NCBI GenBank assembly: GCA_008694505.1
Contig: VZDJ01006028.1
Coordinates: 1,706,369-1,770,368, forward strand
Direction of reading: 5' to 3'
DNA from: Cyanoderma ruficeps
Lineage: Eukaryota; Chordata; Aves; Passeriformes; Timaliidae
DNA: 64,000 bases
Position numbers and translations under genes: made by a program. The number at the start of each line of letters is the position of its first letter. Positions within the stretch are counted from its first letter, which is position 1. The notes under the pieces are model-generated. The model was not told where the DNA came from. It was given only the letters and a program-made list of their open reading frames with translations, and ran no database searches. Positions 18,766-34,115 of the stretch are shown piece by piece.

Positions 18766-20854
18766 TAAAATGAATCCTACATAAAGCGTCAAATTTTAAG
18801 CACTGTCATTTTGTGGATGATTGAAAGAAAATTTTCCATTTACTTCTTGAATGTCTAAGAAATGCACATTTTTATATATTCAGCCCAAAGAATTTTATAT
18901 AGAAATTTTATTCTTTAGAGCCAATGAAATGTGGTTTTATCTATTTAACTCCGCCATTACTTAAACATTGATTTAAAAGATTCTATATTGCTTCATATCA
19001 AACAAAGGATTTCTTTTTTACTTTTGAAGAATATTAAAAAATATGAATTTAAATTAAGCTTTCAAAATAAAACAATAAATTATTCTTTGTTCTTTGACAA
19101 ATATGGTGACACTGTATAACAGAGTGACAGGAAAAAGCTGTTTTAAAATAATATGTGGCAAATTTAAATTCTTCAACTGTTTATATTGTGTTCATAATTG
19201 CAGCATTTCAAACAAGGAAATAAAAATTTAATATTAATGATGTTTAGATGCACTTTTTTTATAATGTCCTCATCATCATAGCAAATGAGTTTATCTTGGA
19301 AACTTGTATTCAATATTCCAAACTTTTCTTTTCAATATATCGTGTTTGGGGATTTTTTTCTTTATTTTGTTTCATTTTGTTAAGTAGTGGATGACAAAAT
19401 GGTTTTGAAATGTTGAAAATGTGCTCAAGAAAGCATCTGTAGAGTTTTGTCCTGAAATACCTCAAAAAATTTTGGGAAAAATTAAGTTACTGATGAGGTG
19501 CTGCTATTGAAATTTAAGGAAATCAAAAAGTGAACAGAATTTCTCTATTCTGTATTATGAAAAATTAACTTTGATCTATAATATGCAATTGTGGATACAA
19601 ACTATTAGTATATTGATGTCATACATGCATCTATTTGTCTGCATGAATACACATATTTGCAGTAAAATGTTTTTGGTTTTTTTCCCTCCCCTTTTCTGAC
19701 TTGTGCGTACAATTAGCTGGGATCTGCCATGGGTTCAGACATTGTACTCCATATTTTTGTTTTGAGTAGAAAAGAATCATTATTCAGTTCAGGACCCTCA
19801 CCATAAAATATGCAGAATTGATGGGAATATTATGTACTTCTATATCTTTCTTGAAAGGATAATTGAATGCTTATTAATGTTTCTGATTATTTCTTTTTTA
19901 AAATCAATATATTTCTTTGTTGCAATTGTAATATTTTAGTAAGATGATTGTACTGCAAAACTAGACTTCATTTTTTAGTTAACAGTAGCAGCAGTAGCTT
20001 AACTCTTGACTGTGTCAATTAGAGTGTAAAGGTAAAACAAAAGCATGAAGTAAACTGAACAGTTACTGTAAAATCTACAGACATGTTAGGAGCTTCTGAT
20101 AAGGGTTAGCCATCCATAACAATTCCTGCAGATGTTGTGCAGACGGCTGTGCTTTCTCTGGCTCTATCCTGTGAATACAGCAAAACTTTTTTACGAGGAT
20201 GACATTAAAAGAAATAATCTGATCATGAAAAATAAAAGTGCCATCAAATGATTCAGAGACGGTAGATAGTAGAACTGGAGGCATTACAGTAAGATTCTGG
20301 CCCAGTTATTTTGGACAGACATAAGGGAGGAATTTCTTGAGGTAAATTAGGATGCACCTAATTTCCTTTCTTCAGAAATCATATCTTTTTATAAATTTAA
20401 TTTTCCTTTTAGGAAAGTAGAATTACTTGGTTTTATTTCTATCCCAGTCTTCCCAGTATTACTATAGAAATTAATGTTGAATGTAATTCCTATTTTGTTA
20501 TAAAACCCTAGCTTATATTTATGAATCACACAAAATGTAGATAGTTTAAAAGTTGTGCTTTTAATGTCTGTCTTTATAGTGTTTACTCATAGGCAAATTT
20601 TTGAAAGTACACATGTTGCACTTTGTAAACCTAGGTATCTGAAGGGGGGAAATATGTATTTCTCTATTAGACCAGAAATTCTGTATCCCAGACCATTTAA
20701 CCAGTGTTCCATAACTAGCACTGGCCACAAATGATTTTCTAGAAAAGGACAGAAAATCATTGCAAACATGCAGTTAATTAAGGTCTCAACCCAACAGTAC
20801 CTAAACCACTCTTAAGCTAGCAAAGTTCTTTATATTTTGAATCTTGTAGGGCTG

Positions 20855-21200
20855 TTTCTTCAGCAGAATTATTCAGTCCTATTTTGAACCCATGTAAATG
20901 CCTTAAATCCACAACTTTTTGTGCAAGAAGTTACACAATTTATTTATTTAATATGTGAAGTTTGAACTTGCCACCTGATGTTTTCACTTCATGTAGTCCA
21001 GCTCTTACGGGGAAAAAAATCAGTAACAAATTTTCTCTTCACCATACTTATGGGATGATTCTATAGACCAGAAGATATTTAATATCTTTAATAATTCTTC
21101 TCATCCTTCTCAATACCCTGTCCAGTTCTATTCTATTTCTTTAGGAGTGATGCAGGATGGAACAGCATTTATATGGAATTATTTTTTTCTCATAGACTTG
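20855..21200 (-). mobile_element. Old CR1/L3-like LINE 3' fragment
   Basis: The region reads like the reverse of an ancient amniote CR1/L3 element: 'gtgcaagaagttac', then 'gaacttgccacctgatgttt', 'tatagaccagaagatat', 'ctcaataccctgtccagttc'. Divergence is high and the ends are uncertain. Recognised by remembered pattern only. Confidence 0.55.
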
Positions 21201-22652
21201 AAATTGCAACTTGCTATGCAATTTGCATGTTGTGTTTCAAACTCAGTTTTGAACTGCTTTTTCATTACTTCTACATTTTACCTGTGATTTGCAATTGTTT
21301 ATATTGTCCTTGTTGATCAGCTTCATATTTTTAAAAGATACAAGAACACTTTTCATTTTCCTGAGCTGTGCCACTATGCTGTAGTAGTCAAAAAATACAT
21401 CTATATCATAAAGACCAAGTTCTAGGATATTATATAGGAGTCTGATGACATATCTGACAGCCAAGAAAAATCAATTTGCATGACCACTTCTACATCATTC
21501 TCAATAAATGGCCTCCAAAGCAGCTGTGATCACAACACACCACAGTTTTCTTGCAACTCCTTTTCCCTTCCTGTCTGACGACAGACTTTCTCAAAATGTT
21601 TAGTACTGTGTTAACTTGCCAGGTATTTTCTAACATGCAGAGCCCTAGGTACCCCTACAGAGCTTGGTGTCAGTGTGAATGGGTATGAACAGCTGTGATT
21701 TCTGTTTCTACACGTGAAGCTGCTGTGCTCATCCTATCCCTTTATCCTCTTGCTACAAATTTCTTTCGTTTTTTTCATTGCTGTTATGGGAGCGTAGAGG
21801 TGCAAATTAAAGGATGATGAGCATTGTGACAGCAAGAAATATTCCTTTACTGGTCACAAAAATTGAGATAACAGATAATGGGTATTCAGTGTAAGGTAAT
21901 ACGGCTGCTCAAAACATTTAAATTAGAGAGGTAGTGTGATAATATTGCCCATATGTGGTGATAATATTTATGAATAAAAAGCAAAATCAAAGATGTGGAT
22001 ATCAGAAGTAGTATTAGAGTTAAGAAGCTTGGTCAGGCCTTCCCCAAAAATCCTGAATCAGATTTCTCCAAAAGCCACATTTGAGAATGTGTTCCTTAAA
22101 ACCAGAATATGAAGAGTTATGCTGCCATGCAGAATTACCCTTCTCATGGTACTACCCCACTGCACACAATTACATGTGACTGTGTAACATAAAGATGTTA
22201 GGTTCCATTGTTTTTCCTTAAGCATTGGCTTGTGCATAAATTTATGCAAGTTAAACAAATAACATTATTTGGAATTTACATGTGCGATAATGTTATTAAA
22301 AATGAATATAAAATAGATTACTTATGTCCTCCAATATGCCTAAAGCATATTTTTAGTATTTATTCTTCTTATCATTCCAAACTATTTTACAGTACTACAG
22401 TAACTTTTAAAATTCATAGGATTTACTTATAAATAAATGATAATTAAATATATTGTGGGGCTCAAGCATCCAATCTGTTTTGCAGCTCAGATTTTCTCAA
22501 CTGGCAAATTTCATATCAATTCCTAAACTTCAGAATGTATAGGGAGTAGAGTTCAACCTGTTAACTGACAGAAGAGAGTCCATGAGGTGTCAGATATGTT
22601 AATGTGTTAGTCGACTGAAGAATAAAAGAAACAGTATTAAGAGTAGAATATT

Positions 22653-23235
22653 GTGGTGGGTTGACCTTGGTTGGTCACCAAGTGCCCACCAAGCCATTCT
22701 ATCACTCCCCTTCTCAGCAAGACAGGAGAAGGAAATAAGATGGATAAAAACTTGCAGGTCAAGATAAAGCAATTTATTAAAGCAAAAGTGAAAGGTCACG
22801 TGCACAAGAAGAAAAAAAAGCTATATATTTAGTTTTCTATTTCCATCAGCAAGCAATGTTCAGGCATTTCCTGGGAAGCATGACTTCAGCACACGTAGCT
22901 GTTGAAAATAATGAGTACATCCTCTTCTTCCTCCTTCTTTTTATCCTTTATTGCTGAGCTGATGTCATACTGCATGGAATATCACTTTGGTCATTTTGGG
23001 TCAGCTGTCCTGATTAGGCCCCCTGCCAAGACCTTGCCCACCCCCAGCCTTCTGGGAGGTGATGCAGAATGTTGGAGAGACAGCACCAGTGCTGTGCCAG
23101 CACCGCCCAGCGGTAGCCAAAATTCTGCTGCGTTACTCCTTTCTAGCTACCAATATAAAGCACAGCACTGTGAGGGGGTGCTTTGGGGAAAAGTAACTCC
23201 ATTAAAAAATAACTCCATTTCAGCTAGACCCAACA
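22653..23235 (+). mobile_element. Solo LTR of an avian endogenous retrovirus
   Basis: The stretch opens 'tgtggtgggttgaccttggt', continues 'agtgcccaccaagccattct', has 'caatttattaaagcaaaag' and 'tatcactttggtcattttgg', and ends near 'cagctagacccaac'. I recognise it as a roughly 0.5-0.6 kb avian LTR. No internal viral genes flank it, so it is a solo LTR left by recombination. The 123-codon open frame at 22902-23273 is inside it and is not a gene. Confidence 0.8.
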
Positions 23236-26200
23236 TAAATATGTATGCCTCAACCAGAGCACTTTTTATTTAGGAGTATTCTATTTTCAAATATGCTAAA
23301 AGGGGAGAGCTAATATTATAGAAAAAAAGGTTGGAAAAAAAAAGATTTTTCTTTTAACTTATTGTGTATATGGTGAATACAAGATAGCACTGTGGAGTTT
23401 ACTTTTATTCAAATTATAGGTATTAGCTGTGGTACTGAAAAATGGATGTGCCTTTTGTTTTAAAGAACAAGGTGAAGCAGTCTTACTGTCTCAGTATCTC
23501 AGTTTTATGTCTTAAGAAATATCTTGTAAAATTTAAATCTTGTAAAGTGTAGCTTCCACCCTAGAGATTGTGTTCTGTAATTAGCAGCTAAGCTATACTG
23601 GAGAGGAATTGATGAGTAATTCATTAGGGTGCAGAAAGAGTTAATAAAGGCTGCTAAGGTGAGTGGTGCCAACTTGCACTAACATAACCTCATGGTACAG
23701 CCAGCTTCCCAGACTGCAAAGGGTCAATACGCAGTCTGCCTTCTCCTGTCCCTGAACTGCTCCATAAGTCCTCCATAACTCATAAGTCCCTGTGGTACAT
23801 CTGCTATGAACAGTTTAGATTGGAAGGGACCCTTGACCAATGAGTCTTAGCCACAGGAAGTAAATCTTGCCATTAGAAAGACCTAAAGCTGTATCTCAGT
23901 GTTCAAAAATATTTGGTCACTTCTTTAATAGCACAAAAGAGATACTGAGCTGTTTACAGGTTAGAAGAACATAATAGTTTTGATTTTACTTGAATTTTCA
24001 GCTCTAGGAATATGCTGGTTTTGTCTCAGTAGCACAGAGGAATATGCCATATCTCCTTTCACCCTTAGCATCACTATTTGCATTGATTTGTATTAGAGAG
24101 GTTTGTTTTTTTTTCCACATAAACATTATTTATCCTTTTTTGGAAATTGTTTTGTTAGTAAAATTCTGAAGTTCAGTAAGTGAATACAATAGAATATGTG
24201 GAGGAAAGAATCCCCGCAGCAGTCCTGCTGATGTCTTTTCAGTCCTAAAAGCAATCAGACAAAAAGTTAGACACAATCAGGTGATAAAAATGTGGTTACC
24301 TTTATGAAGGATCCTTTATGGTACACAACATGCTGGAATATATGCCAAAAATGCACTGAAGATGCACATGGTAGCATGAAACAGGCACAATTTTATGTTT
24401 CCCAACATAGCATAACTGACAAGAATCCCCAGTTGGAGACAGTTCCTCCCTGGTTTGACTTTTTTGACACCCTCCTTTAGATACTAACTAAACTGTTTTA
24501 TCAGAATATGTCTTGAGAAACCATTTTAACCTTGGTTCCCAGAGAATTTAACCTTGATCCCCAGAGGATTGGAATCTCTAGGAATGTATTCTGCCTTTCT
24601 CTCTAACAGAGTAGGCGAAGTGTTAGCTATAAATCCATGTGGTTATACACTAATAGGCTACAGAGCTATAAAATTTTAAAGAATATATAAAAGCAAAAAG
24701 GCAAAAATCAGTTTGGCATCACTACATTGATCTCTTTCTTGTGTGCATGTGATGACGTGTTCAAGGAAATACTCTGACATTTAAGTTGTTGATTTTTAAT
24801 ATTCACTCACCAAAGAAATGTTCTTAATTACAATGCAACATCATACTTTTCCTCACTTATGAGAGAAGGACATGGGGAAACACCTGCAAAAGGCTCATTT
24901 TCTCCCGTGGTGAAAAAATTAGTTTCAGATCCTTTCTTAAGATTTGGCTGCAAGCAATGAGACAGCTCACAGCAGTTTTTCTCTGTTATTGATAACTTTT
25001 ACCTGCTTTTGAAAGAAGCTTTTTTGTTGCTATTTTTTCAAACCTAGTAAATAAGCTATTTCCTTGTTACTTTCCTTCACTTTCTGCCTCTGATGTTATT
25101 ACAAGAAAAACCAGATAAACCAAGAGAAAAGCAGCTGAAATAATAAGACAGGAAAAGTAATTTCTTTGGGTTCTTTATCCTTTCCCCTCCACAATTTTCT
25201 CCTCCTATCTCGTTTTCTTTCTGCAGACCATTCTCGCCAGGTCTTCTCTGGAGCAGTGCACAGGTTTCTGAGATCATCACAGTCAATATCTGTGCCGAGT
25301 GTGTCTTTCTTCCTGTTCTATGACAGCTCTTTTATCCCAAAAGAAACTAACATTTTTCACTTCTCTGAATTATAGACTTTCTTCTATGTTTTCATTTCAT
25401 TCCTTCCCTGACTCCATTTTTTAGAGATGCTTGCAGTGTTTTTCTTGAGTTAGTGAACAATATCTCAGCACGCAGTGATAGTGTTCTGGGGATCAATATA
25501 CATTGATCTCAGGCTTTTCAAAATGTAATTTTGAATCTCATTCTTGGTTGCTAATCTTCCACCCAAGATTCCAAAAATTTCATACACTGGCGTAAGTAAA
25601 CAGAGTCAATTCAGCGAGTTCTTAAGCAGATACTTAGAGGCACCTCTCTGAAAATAAGACCTGTGGTAACTTAGCTGAAAGAGCACCCATATAAAGGAGG
25701 CAATAATAGCCTTTTAGATTAATCCAGCTGTAAACTTCTCTGGAAGAATTGTACTATTACACTTCCCAAGTAATGACATCAGCAGGCTTTAGTCTTGCCT
25801 GGACTATATGTGTATAACATCCAGATTTTTTTTTGGAACCCCACATCTGAATGACTACTATATCATTGTTTTCATTAGTAATTTGACCAATGGTTATTTC
25901 TATAGCTCCCTATGATGCTGAGGAAAAACAGCAACAAAAGACATTTGTATCCTTAACATTTGTGCTGCTAGTATTTAGATATGGCATGTTTACAAAACCA
26001 CTCCAGGTGTACTTCCTTCACTCCCATATTCCATTCCAAATGACCCATACATTGCAACTTCTTATTTGTCATGTTTATTGATTGTAGTAATTTCTAAGCC
26101 ATAGTTTATCCAGAGAGGTGACAGTTTTCCAGTGTTGAAAAGAAACACTGTGTTTTGCTATGAAAAGTCTGACAGCATCACTTATTTCTCCAGGATACTT

Positions 26201-27853
26201 GTAATTTATGATTTTGAAGACAGGCTTTTAATTCTCAAGTTGCTCTAGTAGACATTACCATTTTTAATAAACATTTCAAGTAAGCTGATACTTGATCGGT
26301 AAAAACCACTTTTTCCTTCTTAAAATATTCCTGTAGCATAAGGAGTGATATTACAGGATAGAGCAGGTTGTGGAGCTGTGTCATGTCAGCTAGTCTTCAT
26401 CACTGATGTGCACTTTCATTCATGTCTGACAGGAAACGCTGTGGGAAAAATTATTGTTATTTATCTGATGATATTTTTCTGCTTGATTATTTTCTTTGTG
26501 AATTTGCTGGTTTATTTGTATTTTCTGAAGGTTTGTGAGTCCGAGCACTTTTTGACGGTATTTTCCCAAGTTATTCTTGTCTTATTCTGCAGAACAGAGG
26601 AAGTCAGAGTAGCAGTATGTTTCATTCTAAGAGAATGAAAGAAAAAGCTACTGTCATTAAACACATGCAATGCTATATTCTTAGAAAGATATTTGTGCAA
26701 AATTTCTGGGTGTAATTTTACTACAGATGTTTCTACCTCAAGAGGCAATCCCTGGATTATTGTCAAAAGAATTCTTACTGCTTTATATACCATTTCCCTT
26801 TCTTAAGATGTTCTATGAGAGATGGCTTTTCCTCTTAGGGATACTGTCTGCTGCAGCCAGTATTGTCAAATGATAGCAGAAAGGGACATATGCCAAAGAA
26901 AAATTATTTGCTTACTATGTTTTCCCCAACCAAGATCTTGTTCCCCTGCTTGGTGGCTTATCCTCACTTGCATATTTCATCCCTCCTTTTCGCTGGCTTG
27001 ACATTCTCCTCTCTGACTGAAGTAATTTTTTAACTACAGCTGAACCTAAATTTCACCTCCAAGTTTGCAAAAAGCCTTCTTGAGGGAAATGGTCCAGTTT
27101 TTATTGTTTGTTTCTGATATTTATGAGTGGATTTTCCCCTGTAGTATACTTTTTCCACTGATCACTTTTCCCTTTGTTGTTTTGTTTTTCACCTTTCTTA
27201 CAACTTTTATTTAAGTGTTTGGTACTGTGACAGATGATTTCCAGGAATGCATTTCTGTCAAGATATATTTGTGAATATTACACAAAAAATATTGTTAAAA
27301 TGAGCATATGTTATGAAATTGTGGACAAAACCTTATCAGACTTCAACAGGAAACAGATTTGAAAAAATGAGTCCTGCATGAGAGGCAAAATGTTAAAGAA
27401 AAATAGTGACTAACAAAACTTCCTAATTAAATCAGTGCTTAGGATATAAAATTTACAGTATTTTAATATATTATACTCCTTTCAGTGCACAGAGATCATG
27501 ATTTCCTATGAATACCAGATGAAATTTAAAGTTCAGACTTTAAATAACATGGGAAGTAGTGCTTAGAAGGTCTTGGATGACTTGGAGAACTCTGTATCCA
27601 AAATGAACACTTTACATAAAACTTGTGTACTTTCAAATTATCTGGTATGTCTAGATGTTTCAATATGTTGTCATGCTCAAGTAACAGGTTTCATTCTTAA
27701 AGCTGGGTCATTTTTTTAAGATCGCAAATTGAATACAATTTCCAAATAAAGAGTTTTACTGGTACTTTCACCTCACCTGTGTGAATGAGGTTTGCACCAA
27801 TATATGTGAATTGCTTGACTGAAATCACTTTGTACTCTGACATATTTCTTCCT

Positions 27854-27897
27854 GGATAGATGCTTTATTATAATTGGATAGATGCTTTATTATAATT
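27854..27897. repeat. Perfect 22-base tandem duplication
   Basis: The unit beginning 'ggatagatgctttattataa' occurs twice in direct succession with no mismatch, indicating a recent duplication or slippage. Confidence 0.97.
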
Positions 27898-28004
27898 AAC
27901 AAATTAATATAATGTTTCCTAAATGAAAAATTTATAAAAGTGGTCCCGTTTCCATGCATATTATAGGGAACTCTTTTCCCCTTCCATTTAGAATATGGTT
28001 TTAA

Positions 28005-30688
<2,684 letters not shown>

Positions 30689-30706
30689 TAATGTCTGTTT
30701 CTCTGA

Positions 30707-30756
30707 AGATAATATTTTATAACATATATTTAGATAATATTTTATAACATATATTT
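30707..30756. repeat. Perfect 25-base tandem duplication
   Basis: The unit beginning 'agataatattttataacata' occurs twice in direct succession with no mismatch, about 120 bases after the last CUB exon. Confidence 0.97.
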
Positions 30757-33289
30757 TAAGGATGTGAAATCATTCTATTTTAAGTTTAAGGTAAGCACAG
30801 AACTTGGCCTCTCCATTTTTTCACAATGTGCCAGAGATCTCCAGATTAATTCTTCTCCGATTAATACTCCTCTCTATACCTCTTCTCTTGTCTTATCAGA
30901 TCCAGAGAGAAGCCTTTGAAAGGTAGTGATAGGGATAATGCTTAGATTTACACAGAAGTATTCAGAAGTGAGAATTTTTGATCCTCGATAGCTGTGCAGT
31001 ACTTCAGCTGCAATGCCGTACACAATTACTAGGTTTACAATTTCCTAGAGTTGCAGATCACAACTCTCATTACTATGTTTTTCTTCATGTACAAATAAAA
31101 GAAAAACTGGGGGGGAAATAACCCCCTCATTTCTTCAACAGGCTGCATATGAATCTGGTAACATGAAAATATGTAAGTAGTCTATGTAAATAGTGACAAT
31201 ATTATTTTCCTTATTAATAATAAAAATCAAGATAAAACCATATTGCAGTACTGGATTACGTGTTATGTGTAGACATATTGACCCTTACTCAGTTTGCAGC
31301 ATATTTATGATGTTTCCACACATACATCAACAGACACACTACTACTAGAAGACTTGGCTTAGGCATCATTTACATGATGTGAATAGTATGTGTGAGAGAG
31401 AAAGGTGATAATTGCTATCATTAACATTTGCTTCTTCTGTGTTTGGACTTGATTAGCAATGTAAAGGTTGTGTGTGTTAATTTTGGTGGCTAATAATTGT
31501 CAATATAAATTTAGTAGAGAAAGGAATACTAAGAATGTTTTAGCAGAATATTTCATGGAGCACCAGCTATCTCCCATTTAGTAATGAAAAACATTCTTAG
31601 GGAGACAGTTTTCTGGAAGATCACTCCTTTTCTGTACCATCCATGCTCTGCCCGTCTAATTTCCAGAAAGTTTCTCTTGTTACTGAAACATAAGATCAGG
31701 GCTCAGCTCAGAGCATAACTATGATTGTTTGGGGGATTTAAGAACTAAGCACAAATTGTTAGCAGTTCAGAAAAAAAAATCAGTGAAAACATCATCTTCA
31801 CTAGCATCTTCAGATAATTGCTACAGACAAACTGAAGCTGAGGGATGAAAGTTTTTTCCAAGAATGCTAGAGATTAATTTAGTTTTTCATAGTAAAAAAA
31901 AATTGCAGGACTTAATAGATGGATTGAGAGTGTGCAAGAGGGAACAAAGAGAACCAGTCACATCATAGCCCTCAAATGTGTGGCAGTGAAAGGACTGGGC
32001 TTTCATTCATTAATTCAAAGTGAGGGAGCAATATCAGGGATACATGAATAGACTTCATGTGAAGATTTTGGGGTTTAAGTATCAAATTATTAAGGAGACT
32101 GATTTTTGAGAGATGGCAAAATGCTTTGTACCTTTGCATGCACACAAAACACATCTTGCAGTACGGTATGAGTAGCCTGTAATTGCTAGGCTCAAATCCT
32201 CAGTTATTATGGCACTAGCTATGACTAACAATAAAATTGGGGGACTGGAGACAGATATGTGATCCTTATGGCTATGTTTCAGGAACAAACAAGTTTAGCT
32301 TTTTCCGCTTCACTAACAGTCAGTGCCTGCATTTTTCTCTAAACTTCTGTCCATTTTACATGGGATTCAATGGAAATAATCAGCATGAAAGAAGAGCAAC
32401 AGTGAGCAGCAGCACAAACAATTGGATTTGAATCCTAATGAGGAAGAGCAACATCATGAAAGTAGGAAAAATACAAGATCCTAAAAAGGCTATTGATACT
32501 GTAGCAGCTGTGACTAAGTCAGCAGGCTTCCTCATGATGAAGAACCTATTGAAATGAATTACTGCCCTCCCATAACCTCTCTCTTCTTCTCCAGCTATGC
32601 CTGTGGACAAAATTTTGTAAATTGTGTTTTTGTCACAGCTAGATTTCACTTGTAGTTACGAATTTTATTCACTGTTAAAAGGTGCTAGCATTATGGGAAT
32701 GCTTAATATTTTCTTTAGCATACAACCTTATTTGTGTAAGCTGCTTAATATTAATAGTTATTTACTATCATGTGATATAAGCCTTCTTGCTGAGTCTCAG
32801 TGGACAAAAGCTGAGGCATTACAGCAGATGGGTATTCTTTTAAGGGCTTTGACATATTATGGAGGCACTAGCATAGATTTTAGTCTAAATTATACATTTC
32901 CTAACAGCACTAATGCTGTTAAATGATCTCTGTTAATCTACAGAGTATCTGCATAGCATTCCTCAATAATTTATAACCCTGCATGCACACTCCTACCCAA
33001 GCAAGCTAGAGTAAAAGCATAACTAAGAAGAGGTAGATTATTCTTTTTTATTATTATTATTGGTAGAAGGAATTAAAGTGCACTACAGTACCTGGTATAT
33101 CCGCTGGAGGCACAAGGACTTGGGAACCAGATGGGAACTTCCTTTGCTACTTTTCAAATTGACATTGCCACTATAACATTTACAGGCTTTTGTTTAACTT
33201 TTGGTTATTCATTCAAAAGTATATAAGTTGAGTGGTTACTTAACTAATTTGTAATTTCCTGCCAATAGCTCTATTTTTCCTTATGCCTC

Positions 33290-33605
33290 AGGTTTAAATT
33301 GCCAGGTTTTTGTAGCTACAAGTATGGCTTCTATGAGAAGCTGCCAGAAACCTCCCCCATGTCCAAAAGAACCAGATCCAGCTGGTTCTAAGATGGACCT
33401 GCATCTGGCCACAGATGGTGGTAGTGCCTCAGCAATAGCACACTAAAAAAAAAACCAAAAAAAAACCCCAAAAAACAAAAACCTCAACAGCAGCTAGAAG
33501 GAGTGAGAATACATGAGAGTGGCAACTCTGCAGAAATCAAAGTCAGTGAAGATGGAGGGGGAGGATGTGCTCCAGGCACCAAAGCTGAGTTTCTCTGCAG
33601 TCCGT
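33290..33605 (-). mobile_element. LTR fragment of an avian endogenous retrovirus (family of 50374), minus strand
   Basis: The text 'gcttctatgagaagctgcca', 'aaacctcccccatgtcc', 'gtgagaatacatgagagtgg' and 'ggaggatgtgctccaggcac' is the reverse of the 3' third of a long avian LTR. The A/C-rich low-complexity tract at 33445-33480 is the expanded A run known inside that LTR. The rest of the element is missing; a different LTR starts at about 33610. Confidence 0.75.
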
Positions 33606-33609
33606 ATTG

Positions 33610-34115
33610 CTCTTTAACCCTAGCACACCACTGAGACCCACCCAGCTGCTTGCTCACTCCCCCCACAGCAAGATTCAGGATGGAGTAGAGAATTAGAAGA
33701 ATAAAAACTAGAAAACTTGTGGGATGAGATCAACAGGTAAAGTTTAATAGGTAAAACAAAAGCTGCACATGCAGTCAAATCAAAATAAGGAATTCATTCA
33801 CCACTTCCCATTGACAGGTATTCAGCTATCTCCTGAAGAGCAGGGCTCCACCAGTCTTAAAAGTGACTTGAACAAAACTTGCAGCATGGCTCCTTCCTTC
33901 TTTCACAGCTTTTATTGTTGAGCATGACATCATATCTTATGAACTATCTCTTCAGTCAATTGGGATCAGTTGTCCCACCTGTGTCACCTCCCCAGTCCCT
34001 GTGTACCCCCAGCCTCCTTGCTGGTGGGATGGTGTGCAAAGCAGAAATGGCCTTGGCTCTTGTAAGCCTTGCTCAACAGTGACACCTATCAACTCTATCC
34101 TAGACTAAACAGCAT
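33610..34115 (+). mobile_element. Avian endogenous retrovirus LTR (family of 22653), plus strand
   Basis: The text reads 'ctgagacccacccagctgct', 'agaagaataaaaactagaaa', 'aggaattcattcaccacttc', 'gagcatgacatcatatctta', 'gtgtacccccagcctcctt' and ends at about 'caactctatcctagac'. This is the same LTR family as at 22653 but a different variant. No viral coding region is attached. Confidence 0.78.

Noticed and set aside
22902..23273. 123-codon plus-strand open frame
   Set aside because: It lies within a solo LTR and matches no protein family.
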